A stretch of 64,000 nucleotides of DNA from Gonapodya prolifera JEL478 (Eukaryota > Monoblepharomycota > Monoblepharidomycetes > Monoblepharidales > Gonapodyaceae): NCBI GenBank assembly GCA_001574975.1, contig KQ965814.1:124001-188000 (forward strand), read 5' to 3'. Under the pieces are notes generated by a model. That model had not been told where the DNA came from and searched no databases. It saw nothing but the letters and a program-made list of their open reading frames with translations. This document shows positions 23,302 through 34,327 of this stretch, piece by piece. How positions within the stretch are numbered: position 1 is the stretch's first letter; each line of letters begins with the position of its first letter. A program made the translations under genes and the position numbers.

Positions 23302-25331
23302 ATGGATACGATTAAAAAGATGCTCCACCTCCCATCGAAGCAAGAGGACAAGCTCGACGAGTCCACCCTTTCCCCCGCTGATCACGCCATTGGAGCAACC
23401 GCGCCTCACACCAGGACAGCGCCAAGCACAACGAGCGACACGTCAAAGCGGCTTCCGGAAAAGACCGGAGGACTCGCCGCCGTGAGAGGGACGACCGTAC
23501 CCACCGACGAAGAACGTCTCACCTCTGGTCGCAGCACCGAAGACTTCACAAAAACCCATCGAGGAGTCGCTCCAGCCCACGGAGAGGAAGTCAAGCACTT
23601 ACACAATCCGACGCTCGGAGAGGAAGTCAAGCACCCACACAATCCGATGCACGGAGAGGATATCAAGCACCCACACAATCTGACGCACGGAGATGAAGTC
23701 AAGCAGTCACATAGGGTGAAAATGGCGGATGCCGTTGCAGCTGAGACGGCGGAGAAGGAGGTTGAGGTGATTTGGACATTACGCTGATGTTAGCGCAAGC
23801 GTCTAAGTTTCGCCGCAGCATCGCCACAGAGCCCCGGTGACCCACGAGACCATCCGCCAAGTTGAACGTGAAGAAGTGAGGTGAGTATCTTCTGTTTCGT
23901 GGCGGTGGAAAGAGTGTGATTGATGTTCCCACCCGGTTCCCACCCATAGGCCGACAATCCAGAAGGAGATCATCCAGCCCCAAGTGCAGCAGATCATCCA
24001 GCCTATCAGGGACACGTGAGCTAAATGAGGAATAAGACTGTTCAAATGGAGTGTGACTTTGTTGTCTTTCGTAGGCGTCTCGAACCTGAGCGCGTCGAGC
24101 ACATTGTCGAACCCACCCAAGTGAGAGAAATCAAAGGCGAAGCAAGGTATGAAGACCTCGGCGTTTGGTGTTCGTTGCCGGGGTGGCTTATTCGCCCTGT
24201 TTCTTTGTTCGTTCTCACCCGGTATCGAAGCAGACCCGAAGACGAGCAGAGGTACCGCCGCCAAGCGGAAGCCGTCCGCGACACTCGTGTCGAATCCGAA
24301 GTGGAAAGGCAAAGGGTCCACCACCAACCGATCGTGAAGGAGACCATCCATCCTCACGTCGTGGAAGAAATTCAGCCAGTGATTGGTAAGTATCATGGTT
24401 TGAGGTCTGCTGTTATAATGTTGACTCTTCACGTCTTACTACGTTTACAGAACGTGAGGTTATCATGCCAAAGAAAGTGGAGGTTGAAGTACCCATCGTA
24501 GAGAAAGTGTACGAAGCTCCTCGTGGTAAGCACGCAATCGTATTATTGTGCGGTGCTTCTCTTTGACGTAACTTCAAACCAATAGTTGGCGCAGTCCGCG
24601 TCGCACCCACGATTACGGCAACGGACTTGGGCCTGACCCCCGGCAACGTGACGCGCCGAGGCGTGGTCGAGTCCATCGAACGCCACCTCCCCCATACCGA
24701 AGCTAAGCACCAACTTCAAAAAGACGAGCGCCAGCTCCGCCATGAGACTGGCCAAGGTGTCGTGGGGCGCGCAGAGACAGCCGTCGCCGGAGCAGAAGCA
24801 AAGCACCAACTTCACAAAGACGATCGTCAGCTCCGCCACGAGACTGGCCAAGGTGTCGTGGGGCGTGCAGAGACAGCCGTCGCCGGAGCAGAAGCAAAGC
24901 ACCAACTTCACAAAGACGACCGTCAGCTCCGCCAAGAGACTGGCCAAGGTGTCATGGGGCGCGCAGAGACAGCCGTCGCCGGAGCAGAAGCAAAGCACCA
25001 ACTTGGAAAGGACGAGCGCCATTTCCGCCGCGAGATGGGCCAAGGTGTTGTGGGACGCACGGAAGCAGCCGTTGCTGGAGCTCAGGCTCGGCACGAAATG
25101 GGCACGGAGGCAAGACACGTCCCGGCGGTTGGTCAGACTGGTACCGGAATGCAAGGTTACGACCGCACCAGGGAGGGTTTGGTCGGAGCTCCAGTTGGTC
25201 CGACTGGTACCGGAATGCAAGGTTACGACCGCACCAGAGAGGGTTTGGTCGAAGCCCCGGGTGCGTTCCCAGCACCAGACGTCACAGTTGAGAAGCACGT
25301 CCAGAGGGAGAAGGTTTTAGGGGAGGAGTAA
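23302..25331 (+). CDS. LEA/hydrophilin-like stress repeat protein
   Basis: A very hydrophilic, charged protein without membrane segments or a catalytic domain. Exon 1 (23302-23766) holds four 12-residue repeats of the type GEEVKHPHNPMH. Exons 2-6 encode a run of heptad-like phrases (VTHETIRQVEREEV, IQKEIIQPQVQQIIQPI, VKETIHPHVVEEIQPVI, EREVIMPKKVEVEVPIVEKV) typical of a fungal stress/allergen-like family. The last exon carries four 32-residue repeats with core KHQLHKDDRQLRHETGQG (24703-25090, 96-nt period), then two 22-residue repeats with TGTGMQGYDRTREGLV (66-nt period). It ends EKHVQREKVLGEE. By analogy with LEA proteins and hydrophilins I infer protection during desiccation or heat, perhaps in resting spores; this is inference. 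The promoter has a TATA box and a possible STRE. Confidence 0.8.
24703..25090 (+). repeat. Four 96-bp in-frame tandem repeats
   Basis: The phrase ACCAACTT recurs at 24709, 24805, 24901 and 24997, exactly 96 bp apart, and the intervening sequence is nearly identical between units 2 and 3. All units stay in frame within the last exon of the LEA-like gene, and the fourth is the most diverged. Confidence 0.9.
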
Positions 25332-25453
25332 AGGATTGAGATGGGTTGGTTTTAAGAAGCATACGTGAAGAAGACGACGATATTGCTTTCCTTTTCACAA
25401 TGTTTCTGGGGGTTTTCAAAAAGATAAATACACTTCTTTTCGGGGGAATTTGT

Positions 25454-25501
25454 ATTCTTTTGCATCCTGTAATTGGCATTCTTTTGCATCCTGTAATTGG
25501 C
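25454..25501 (+). repeat. Perfect 24-bp tandem duplication
   Basis: Two identical head-to-tail copies of a 24-bp unit beginning ATTCTTTTGCATCC lie 120 bp downstream of the LEA-like stop codon. Identity suggests a very recent slippage event. Confidence 0.9.
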
Positions 25502-26414
25502 CAAGAACCAGGTTCTGAGACTGGGAGAAACGCAAATGGGCCCGTGCTATCACATAAGAAATCCATGAATTCAAATAAGTGACTCGCTCGTTCGCTCGCA
25601 CAGAAAAAGACCATTGTAGACCTAATAGAATAGCAATAAGGTGTTCAACTTCAATTCATTTTCCCAGCATCGTCAATGGAATCTCCAAGGTCCCTTTGTC
25701 CCAACTCTGCCCATCCTCAACGAGCTCACCACCTCTCCGCTACTCTTTCGTGTGCTTCTTTTCATCCTGTGGCGGTGTACAGGCCTCTTCTCCATCCGCG
25801 CCGCACCAACAGACAGCCGGAGCCAAATGTCAACAGTCACCAATGGGCAGTCGGAAGTCATCACTGCAAAATGTCTAATGTTTTAAGGGTAGTGGGAAAG
25901 TTCCAGGGTGTAAAAGGTTCCTCCTCCGCTCCCGTGTCTTGTGTTCATGGAAGCCAGGAAAGACCGAGAGGAATAAAGAAAAAGGAAGAAAGAAGAAAAA
26001 AATTCAGAAGTGTCAATATGTGTGTGCTCGTGTGGGGGGGTGGCGTGGCGTGTGTGCGAAGAGGCGCGGAAGTGCGCGAGGAGGCAAGAGTCGGCAAGGG
26101 GTAAAAAGGCTGTAAAAGCATGCTTACTCGTCGATGATGCGACGGTGGGGCGCGTGCGGCGGAAGGGCGTGAAAAATTGACCGTGGTCATATGATTTTCT
26201 CAAGCTCACTCACACATTCATCCCCCCCTTTTTTTCTTCTTTCCGCCTCGCCCTCGCCCTCTCATTCTTCTCAAAGTGCCGTCTTTACTTGTTGCTGCGC
26301 ATCACCCCTCCCCTCGTCCCATCCGCAGTCTTGCAATCATTTTTCTTTTCGTTGCCGGTTTCAGACTAGTCACGGCTCACGCTGCCGATTTCTGGCTGGT
26401 CAAAAGCAGTGCTT

Positions 26415-26810
26415 TCGTCCTTGCTGGATGGGGCATGGACATGGACCGACCTTTTGGTGTTCATCTGCGTCATCCCATCGCGCACTTCGCTTGACTGACG
26501 ACTGGTTTCAACGTTCGTCACGAGACTTGAGTCCTGAAGCCACAGGCTGGCACTCGGGTCTGAAGCGATGCCACCTTCTACCTTTTGCTTTATTGGAGAA
26601 TAAAGCTGGACAGGACCTGTCCCTTTGGTGATTCTCACCCACCCATCGACGTGACGCCAGCCCACAGCACTCTCAATCTGACTCCCGTTGCTTTTCCATC
26701 ATTGCTTTGGTGTTTGGAGAGCAGAGTTGGACAGGACTTGTCCCTTGCTGTATTCCCACGTGCTTCCTGACAAGTGACGTGTCACGTGACGTCAGCTCAT
26801 CGCCGAACCG
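26415..26810 (+). repeat. Three diverged ~130-bp tandem repeats
   Basis: Three units can be lined up by a shared core: GGACATGGACCGACC near 26440, GGACAGGACCTGTCC near 26608 and GGACAGGACTTGTCC near 26728. Each is followed by a pyrimidine-rich stretch with a CCCA motif and then ACGTGACG-like sequence. The core of unit 2 is an inverted repeat. Units are clearly related but well diverged. Confidence 0.5.
26787..26794 (+). promoter_or_regulatory. CRE palindrome TGACGTCA overlapping a GTCACGTGAC palindrome
   Basis: A perfect cAMP-response-type bZIP site overlaps a 10-bp palindrome containing the CACGTG E-box at 26781-26790. It is 1.3 kb upstream of the nearest called gene, so a regulatory role is uncertain. 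Confidence 0.25.
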
Positions 26811-28122
26811 CCGTCTCAATCACCTCGCTTTGTCAATCGACCAAACGTCAATCTCTTTTTGCTGACAGCATCAAAGTGACGCGCGGAATTTTTAGCTGGC
26901 GCCGAATAAGGTTCCAAATGTCCAGTTATGAGTGATGGCCTTTAGGCTTCAGCACCATACCACTACTTTCACGTCAAAGGAATTAGAAAAGGGACGCTTC
27001 CAAGTGCGCTCCATCCATTGCAGTTGGTGCCGCCGACTGACGAAGCAACTCCTGATTAACTATTCTATGCTGAGCATCACAGTGGAGGCTAGAGGCTTTG
27101 AGCCACACTTCTTTGTTCCCGTTCGCTGTTTCCCGTTCTACCTATGCAAAGTGGATCAAAAATGAACAGCTCTCTTCAAATAGTACAGGAGAACGCATTG
27201 TCAAATCATCAAGTTGTTGCAAATTCAAGTTTTGAATGTAATGTACGGAGAAGAATCCGATCCTTTGCAATCTCCTCGAACGAATTCACGTCTGAACGCT
27301 GATCGTGCATGACCGTAACTGCTCCATGGGCAAGCGCAAGGGGCACCGCCCCAACCTCCACTGTCTTTGTCATCAGCAACAGATTGCGATGCAGCAAGTT
27401 TTCAGTCTGACAATGCTCCGAGCCCGTCCGAGGCGTCATAGAATGTACTTTAATCGAACAACTGAGACGAAACCTTGTGTATATGAGGTAGCCACTCAAC
27501 AGAGCCGTTTATAAGTGCATTCAAAGAATCCGGATCATTCTCAACGTCAGAACTCGGACGGGAGGTTGGAGAGCCAGTAGCCACGCGTTGGAGTAGTTGC
27601 TGAAGGGTGTCCCTTGAGCGGGAACGTGCAGTCCCCACTGATGCAGTGTTTCGGACGTCACTCGGAGGAAGCCGACAACGTCTGCTCTCTCGATGCGGTT
27701 CGCTATCTGGATGCGTCATGGACTTGCCGTGTCCTTGGAGAACGTGAAGCAGCGTCATCGGAGTGCTCGTGCGGTGTGCAGTGACGGATGGGAGGCAGTT
27801 GCTGGAGGCCCGGGCCGGTACATGTACAGCGCCACATGACCGTGACAGTCCCAAAACTTGGATATTATTTCCGCGTGCTCATGCGGGTCACGTGTCCTGT
27901 GTCCTGATGGTTGTAGGCTCATGGTCACCTTCATCCCTTCTCTTGCACCCATCACATGTAGTCAATTTCCTTGCAGATGTTCATTTTAGTTCCGCGTGCT
28001 CGTGCGGGTGCACATCTGTCTCCTCCAAGGACCCGGCGCGGCCCGTGCACCCTGCCTGGCCGACCGCAGCGATCGACCCACCACTCGGCTACTCCACGCA
28101 GCACGCATTGGACACGGACCGG

Positions 28123-31100
28123 ATGAGCGACGACGCGGCGCGCGAGGGCGCGAGTGCGAGTGGCGCGGGTGGCGCGGGCGAGTGGCGGGCAGACCTCAGT
28201 GTGGTCGACGTGCAGTGCGTGTGGTATCTGTGGCTGCGGTCGCTGGCGTGCGTGGACGTGGACACGACGCGCGCGGGGTGCGAGGACGCGGAGTATCTGC
28301 GCGGGTTGGCGGGGGACGAGGCGGGCGCGGTGGATGCGGGTGGTGTGGTGGGAGATGGAGGGGGCGCAGGGGTGGAGGAGGCGTGGGGTGGAGTCGTGGA
28401 GGCGGTCGAGGTGGGTTGCGGGGGAGTCTGCGAGGGCAGCGAGGCTGTCTGCCCGAGGCGAGTGACCCGCAAAGCGTAATGTACTCTCGCGGAGCGTGTT
28501 CGAGGCCTAAGCGCGGTACGTGGAGCGTACATCGAGACCGAGGACTCCGCCAGAGGCGAGTGATCCGCGGAGCGGTATATATATATACTCACGCGGAGCC
28601 GAGACGACAATTCAAGTCTTCAACCAGACCAGACCAGGACTGACGCTCTGACGCTTGCTTTCCTGTCCATCAACCCATTCTCCCACACGTCACATTCCAC
28701 ACGCACTCCCCACTCTACTCTTCGCACACGCTCACACTCCACACGACCACAGTCCGTACCTCACCTCATCCGCGCCGGGCACGTCGAGGAGGCCATAACG
28801 GCCCTGGACTCCGACGCGCGACTCAGACTCGTTCATCCCGGGGCGGCGGTGAGAGGACGGGACGAGGAAGAGGATGAGGACGGGGACAGAGACAGCCAGG
28901 CAGGAATGCTGGCGCATATGCCACGACTCAATTTCAGGCTGCACGAGTTGGTGTTGTACGAGTTGTTGGTGCGTGATGGTGAGGGATACTCTGGCGGTGG
29001 TCACGGTGGTTGCGAGGGCGGTGGTGGTGGTGGAGACGGTGGAGACGGTGGAGACGGTGGAGACGTTGGGAGTGGTGGGAGTGGTGGAGGTTGGAATGGG
29101 ACAGGTGGAGGTCGGATGGACGGACAAGATATGGACACGTCCGTGGACACGTCGGGGGCAGATGCCAGGAATGGTACTTGTGGGAGCGCTGGAGGTGGGC
29201 GGAGGGTGGACGGAGATAGTGGGAATGGTGAAGGTCACGAAGGAGGAGACGGTGGCAACTTTCTCCCCATGGACACAGACGCTGCCACTAGCGACGGGAC
29301 AAATCGTCAGCGTGCCACGGACACAACCACCTCCACCACCATCCCCCCCTTCCTCCACTTCTTACGAACCCGGCTCGCCCCGCTCGCGATCCGTTCCTAC
29401 CCGGACGCGTATAGGGACTTTAAGCGGCTTCTTGCGCACGCCTTGCTCACGTCTACCTCTGCTCGTGCGAGGGGGGGACGCGAGCAGGACGGCGGGGCGG
29501 GTACGCCAGGTACGGCGGGTATGGCGGGCGAGGCGGGTACGGCGGGCACGGAGGATACAGCATCGCTCAAATCCCTCGTCGAACGGCGCGAATCCCTCGC
29601 GCGCGACGTGCACGCGGCGCTGGCGACGTGGGTTGGAGTGGGTGGGGCCGAAGCGGGCGGGAGGTTGGGCGTGCTTTTGAGGTGCGTTTTTTTCGGGGGG
29701 GTGTTGTTGGGGGAGGATGGAGCATCTGGCTGGAGGAGAGGGCCAAGGGCGGGCTTAGCACACGGAGCGTATGGATTACGAGGAGCGGGGTATCCACGCG
29801 GCGCAGGGTGTGTACGCAGCTCGAGTGAAAGAGTTCGTTTCACCCGGAAGCTTATTACCCCCGCCTACCGACGCGGAGTGGAGTGTACGTCCATTGCCGG
29901 AGGTGGTTGGGCGCGCGTGTTAAGCGATGTGGGTGAATGGAGGGGGAGTAGAGTCTCTCGGTGGGCAGCGGGTAGCGGGCAGTGGGTGATGTGGAGTGGA
30001 GAGGTGCTTGATCGCGGGTTGGAATGGTAGAAGTGCGAGAGTTCTTTTGCGGACGCAGAGGTCTCGTGGAGCGGATGTTGTTCAGGGAGGGGTTGGGCGG
30101 GCGGGCGGGCGGGCTTGTGCGAATGGTGTAGGGACAGATGGACGATGGACGGGGAAACAGTCTGTCCGAGTCCGGGGCGTCGACTGTGAACGTGTTGGCG
30201 TGTTATTGTGGCTGCTTTGCTTTTGCCTTTCCCGTTCTCACTTTCTTCGTCTAACCACTCACCCTCCCCCTCCGCACCCCACAAAGATACCTCTGCCTCA
30301 CCCACAACACCCATTCCTTCCTCCGCGGCATCACCTCACCCATCCAACCCGCCTGCGACGCCCTACTCCTCCCAGACCCTCTCGAGACACCACCTTCCCC
30401 TGCCGACTCGCTCGCTCGGTTGGTGTTGTCCACCAGCGGTGTCGAACCTGCCCAGTCCGGGATGGAATCGGACGCGGCGTCCGTGGCGCAGCAGACGGGC
30501 GCCACCAGGCAGGCTGCTGGAGCTGTCGTGGCGGCGGCGGGGAGGAAGCTGCGCGCGTGGGAGGTTGCGCGCGGTGAGGGTGGTTCTGGAGCTGGAGCTG
30601 GAGCTGGTGCTGGTGCTGGTAGGGGGATTGGTACGGGGACGGCAGGCGCCGACGCTACACGCCGCGCACACGCCCTCCTCCAACGCACATGCACGAACCC
30701 GCTCACGTCACAACCACTCTCACGTGCCCAGATCGCAATGCGGGATGCCGTGGCCGGAGTCGGGATCGGATGGGCCGCGTTGGATGGTGCGGCGGTGCGG
30801 TACGCTACATGGCGGGGGCTCATCGGTGGCGGTGGTGGGGGTGCAATGTTGGCGGACCTCATGGCGCCCATCCGAGCCGCGCGGGCCCACACAACTCCAA
30901 CCGCTGCGGTCGCGGCGCCTCGGACAGTGTCAGGCGGGGTATGGGACACTGTGACGCGGCACTCGCGGGCTCGAGGCGTGGTGATCCCCGGGGAAGTGGA
31001 GTTTGCGGTCAGGAGGTGCGAGGTGCTGGAGTGTTTGGCCAGGGCGCGAATGGTCGAGGTTAGCGGTGGAGGGGAGGTGGTGGGCTCGTGGACGCAAAAA

Positions 31101-32062
31101 GCGTTCGAAGTGTGGCGGGGTGGGTTGGGTGAGTCCATTTCTCGTCCCCAGGAGCCCCTCAGGCCGAGGTGTGATTACTTACCCGCCATCCGTGTCCCAC
31201 CCCTCACCACCGAAATAGCTCCACTGACGCTCACACAACCGGCACTTCTTCCCGCGCACAAGGACACCGGCGCGCTCCTTGTGTATGCGTACGCACCACC
31301 AGACCCATCCTCCCCACTCTCTGACGCCGATACTGCCACACTGTCGCGCCACCTCACACTCATCCTCGACATGCTCACGTTCCTTGCCTCGTCCGTCATC
31401 TTCCCGCTCTTGAATCCCCCAAAGGTGGACCCTGGAGGAGGGCCCTTTGCAGCGGACAATGCTCTGTCGACGTTGTTGGGCGAGTTGGTGCGCACGTACG
31501 ACGCCCACGTGCGTTTCCAGGGCGATGATCCCGCGAGCGCCTCCCTGCCCGGTGTGGCGATGGGTGTGGGGAGTGTGTGTCGGGCGGCAAAGGTCATGGC
31601 GCGATTCGTAAGTGGGACGGAAGGTTGGGCGGTGTTTGTAGCTGAGTTGGCCGGCGGACATAAGAGTGGGGCTGCAGCGGGGGTGGGAGGGGCCATGGAC
31701 ACGAGAGGTGGAAAGAAGGATGGGAAGGGGTGGTTGGAGGAGGAGTTGGTGGAGGATTTGGTCGAGCGAGGTGCGTTCTTTGTTGTGTTTTGGCTCTTTG
31801 AACGCGCATGACTGACGCTCGTATCTTGTTGACGTTGTTGCTCACCACGTACAACCACCGAAACCACGCACCTACCATCACCACCGTGACCATCACACCA
31901 CACACCGCACACCGTACACCAGACGCCCGCCGCCTCGGCATCGACGAAGCCTCCATCTCCCAGCTCACCGAGATCATGGCGTGCTCCCGTGTCGACGCCG
32001 TGGCGATGCTGGTCGAGCACGGGGGAGATTTGGGAGCCGTGCTGGCGGAGATGTGTGGGTAG
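28123..32062 (+). CDS. CTLH/CRA-domain protein with UBA-like C-terminus
   Basis: Four exons (28123-28410, 28753-29681, 30287-31770, 31923-32062) keep frame and give 946 residues. Residues 97 onward hold a CTLH-like helix pair (HLIRAGHVEEAITALDSDAR, then MPRLNFRLHELVLYELLV) followed by a CRA-like block (FLHFLRTRLAPLAIRSYPD, FKRLLAHALL). These domains are known from RanBPM and GID/CTLH E3 ligase subunits. A long middle part has no recognised domain. The last 45 residues (DEASISQLTEIMACSRVDA, then EHGGDLGAVLAEM) look like a UBA/HYPK-type ubiquitin-binding helix bundle. Gly/Asp, Gly/Ala and Gly/Thr low-complexity inserts interrupt the CTLH-CRA part, and codon use is very GC-rich. I infer a scaffold or ubiquitin-pathway role; no SPRY domain is visible. 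Introns 1 and 2 are long (342 and 605 nt) and carry the intronic repeat. Confidence 0.7.
28440..28610 (+). repeat. Intronic short repeat cluster, CTLH gene intron 1
   Basis: Within the 342-nt intron 28411-28752, units such as GAGGCGAGTGACCCGC, CGCGGAGCGTGTTCGAGG and GAGGCGAGTGATCCGCGGAG alternate. They match the dynein intron 2 cluster in wording and are again in the sense orientation of the host gene. Confidence 0.65.
29745..30090 (+). repeat. Intronic short repeat cluster, CTLH gene intron 2
   Basis: Inside the 605-nt intron 29682-30286, CACGGAGCGTATGGATTACG, CGAGGAGCGGGGTATCCACG, GACGCGGAGTGGAGTGTACG and TCTCGTGGAGCGGATG recur. They are more degenerate than in the other clusters but in the same orientation relative to the host gene. 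Confidence 0.5.
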
Positions 32063-32552
32063 ATCAGCTGATGTGGGGGAGTGTGCGGAGGGAGGGTTGG
32101 GGGGTGGTGTGGGGAGGCAGGAGAGAAGTGAGTTGGTCAAGGAGAGACAGCGAAGGATTGGAACTTTGTTTTTGAAACGGCGCCGCATTATATTTGAGCG
32201 GCGATGCCGATATAGTGAGATTGTGTACAAAGTGGGCAAAGTAGCGGTATCATGATATGTGCATGTGTCGAACAGACGAGGGGCAGTTGAATATGGATCA
32301 GGAGGGTGAGATTATCTTCACGCTCATCTCGTATCGCGCGGCATTGTCCGCAACAATGTCCTGGCGTGGTGAGTGGAGATACAGGGTGAGTCGTGTCACG
32401 GAGACACCCAAACCCACAAGGGACAGCAGTGACCAACCAGCGACGGACGTCACAGCAAAAAATAGATTCGCGGCATGCTTTGCGCAGTAGAAAATGGGGC
32501 GACTCACGCTTTGGCTGCCCAGAATGTCCCTGAACATCGAGTCCACAGTCAA

Positions 32553-32812
32553 CCGGTGCAGCGGTGAGCGTGGGGAGTGTGTGTGTCGAGGGGCAAAGGT
32601 GGCGGCGTGGGTCGGGGGTGGGACAGAGGGGTGGACGGCGTTTGTGACTCAGATGGCAGGTGGAGATAAGAGTGGGGCGGCAGCGGGGCGGAAGGGGCCA
32701 AGGACGCAAGAGGTGGTAATAACGACGGGAAGGGGTGATTGGAAGAGGAGCTAGTGGACGATTTGGTCGAACGAGGTGAGTTGCTGCGTGTTTTGTTTTG
32801 GAGCTGTGCGGG
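32553..32812 (+). pseudogene. Decayed partial copy of the CTLH gene 3' exon
   Basis: About 260 bp align to 31550-31803 of the upstream gene: both run GTGGGGAGTGTGTGTC, then GGGCAAAGGT-like sequence, GGCGTTTGT, AAGAGTGGGGC, GGAAGGGGTG and GATTTGGTCGA before a GAGGTG donor. The reading frame is disrupted at several places, including an in-frame stop and small length changes, so it cannot encode the equivalent protein. It includes the sequence at and beyond the last donor site, which points to DNA-level duplication rather than reverse transcription. Confidence 0.75.
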
Positions 32813-33216
32813 ATCAGTATGACTTACGCTTCATTAGGTTCATGGCATGCTTTGCGCGGTGGCGAATGGGTCGACCGTTTGCGTCGGGTTTGCTCGTTTG
32901 TTCACACAAGAGTCAAGAGTCAACACTCAGACCCACCACCGGCTGGGAGTCATACCGGTGAGGTGCGGAGCGGACCGAAGGCATCATGAGTTAGATGATG
33001 GAAAAAGTCCTGACTGAACGACACTCGTTGCGGCGGGAATCAACTCACGAGGTGGGCTAGTCCGGCGTCATCGGGCGTATCACGCGGACACGGGGCGCAG
33101 GAGACAGGAGGAGTGACGGAGGCGACACGTACACCACGAAGGAGAGAAGCTAGGTGGGGTTTGGTGGGGTTTGGTTGGGAGCGATGGGAAAATGGTGGGG
33201 ATTTAGAAAGCTTAGT

Positions 33217-33436
33217 AATTTGGTAATGCCCGGTCGGGCGGGTACATTGTTGTAATTAATTGCTAATGCGACCAGGCGGATGTTATAATTGCTAAGGCAA
33301 GCTCGGTCGGGGCTATAAGTCCTAAGGCAAGGTCGGCCGGGGTTATAATCCGTAATACCTGCCGGGTCGGGGTTATAATTGTTAAGGCCTGCCCGAGTAA
33401 GGTGTATAATTGCGAAGGCCCGGTCGGACGGCATTC
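33217..33436 (+). repeat. 30-bp minisatellite, cluster 1 (about 7 units)
   Basis: Units of about 30 bp with consensus TGCTAAGGCAAGGTCGG followed by TCGGGGTTATAAT recur seven times with moderate divergence. Each contains a GGTCGG core and an A/T-rich end. Confidence 0.8.
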
Positions 33437-33721
33437 TCAGTGGAAAAAACCATAACCAACACACTTAAAGTAAGAGAACCTCCTAGCAGAGGCACTAAAT
33501 TTTGGGATGTGGGAGGGTGATCGGTGTGTGGTGTGCAGTTACTTTTGCTTGCGAAAAACCTCCCTTTCATTCCTTTGGCAAAGAGCGCCAGCCAAGAGCG
33601 CACATCACGATATCCAAGAGACCCAACTCTGTGGCAGTGTTTGTAACACCTTAACAGCCGCGCTTGGCTTGCGCAGAGTTCCCAGGTTTCCAGCAGTTGG
33701 TGGCACGTACTCCTGTCGTCC

Positions 33722-33970
33722 CAAATCTCAAATTTGCACACAAGTATTTTGGGCTTGGATGGCGCAGAATCCTGCAAGTCCACACGTTGGTAATGCCTGG
33801 TCGGGCGGGTTTTATAAATACCTGAGGCAAAGGTCGGGCGGGGGTTCTAATGCCTGAGGCCAGGGCGGGTGTGGTTGTAATTGGGGCTCGACTACCCCAA
33901 AATTTGCAATATTCTCACACGTTTTCTTGAGTTTGGATGGCGCACAACCCCGCAAATCCACGGCCTAAGA
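33722..33970 (+). repeat. Duplicated ~70-bp segment flanking minisatellite cluster 2
   Basis: The segment at 33722-33790 (AATTTGCACACAAGTATTTT, then GGCTTGGATGGCGCAGAATC) recurs in diverged form at 33895-33970 (AATTTGCAATATTCTCACAC, then GTTTGGATGGCGCACAACCC). The second minisatellite cluster lies between the two copies. Confidence 0.6.
33787..33885 (+). repeat. 30-bp minisatellite, cluster 2 (about 3 units)
   Basis: Three units of the same minisatellite (GGTAATGCCTGGTCGGGCGG and variants ending in TATAAA or CTAAT) reappear 350 bp after the first cluster. Confidence 0.7.
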
Positions 33971-34327
33971 AATGACAACCTCTTTAGGCCTTGCGCGGCG
34001 CAAAGTTCCCCTGCCGAGTTCCATTCCTTGCAAGAGTTTAGCAAGCTTGGAGGTTCCGGTCCAGACGGCGGGCATGAAAACCACCAGAGAAAGGCCCAAG
34101 GTGACCATGCACCGTTCCTGACCAAGATGGGTCAAACCACCCTACTCAGGACATCCAGTGCCTATTGCTTGGGCATTTCCCCTCCTCCAAGGCAGACTCC
34201 CGGCCCACCCGGGGGAATCCAACTTTCTACCGCATGAATACACGCCGACTTCGAGGTCAACCCCGAGCGAGTTTGTGCGCTTTCAGAGGCGGCCCGAGGC
34301 ACATGTTGGAGCAACCAGTCTTTGCTT

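Larger units (their letters stand above)
25332..28122. other. 2.8-kb region without a confident gene
   Basis: Several medium open frames occur but none shows a family motif. A minus-strand pair (27209-27499 and 27450-27854) is composition-wise plausible as a small two-exon gene, with Ser/Arg-rich then helical sequence, but I cannot support it. The region also holds the 24-bp duplication, the ~130-bp tandem repeats at 26415-26810 and a bZIP-like palindrome. Confidence 0.4.

Noticed and set aside
27209-27854. Possible small two-exon minus-strand gene
   Set aside because: No recognisable domain and no convincing donor/acceptor pair; left as unassigned.
30251-31138. 295-codon minus-strand frame rich in Pro and Ala
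   Set aside because: Shadow of CTLH gene exon 3; the plus-strand frame has consistent splice phases.
31117-31152. GT-AG pair that could be a 23-nt intron in the CTLH gene
   Set aside because: Too short for a spliceosomal intron, and the sequence reads through in frame.
31175-32239. 354-codon open frame on the minus strand
   Set aside because: It is the GC-driven shadow of the CTLH gene's last exons; its translation is Pro/Ser/Thr low complexity with no motif.
33217-33436. CRISPR-like regular repeats
   Set aside because: Units are contiguous with no unique spacers and the DNA is eukaryotic; it is a minisatellite.
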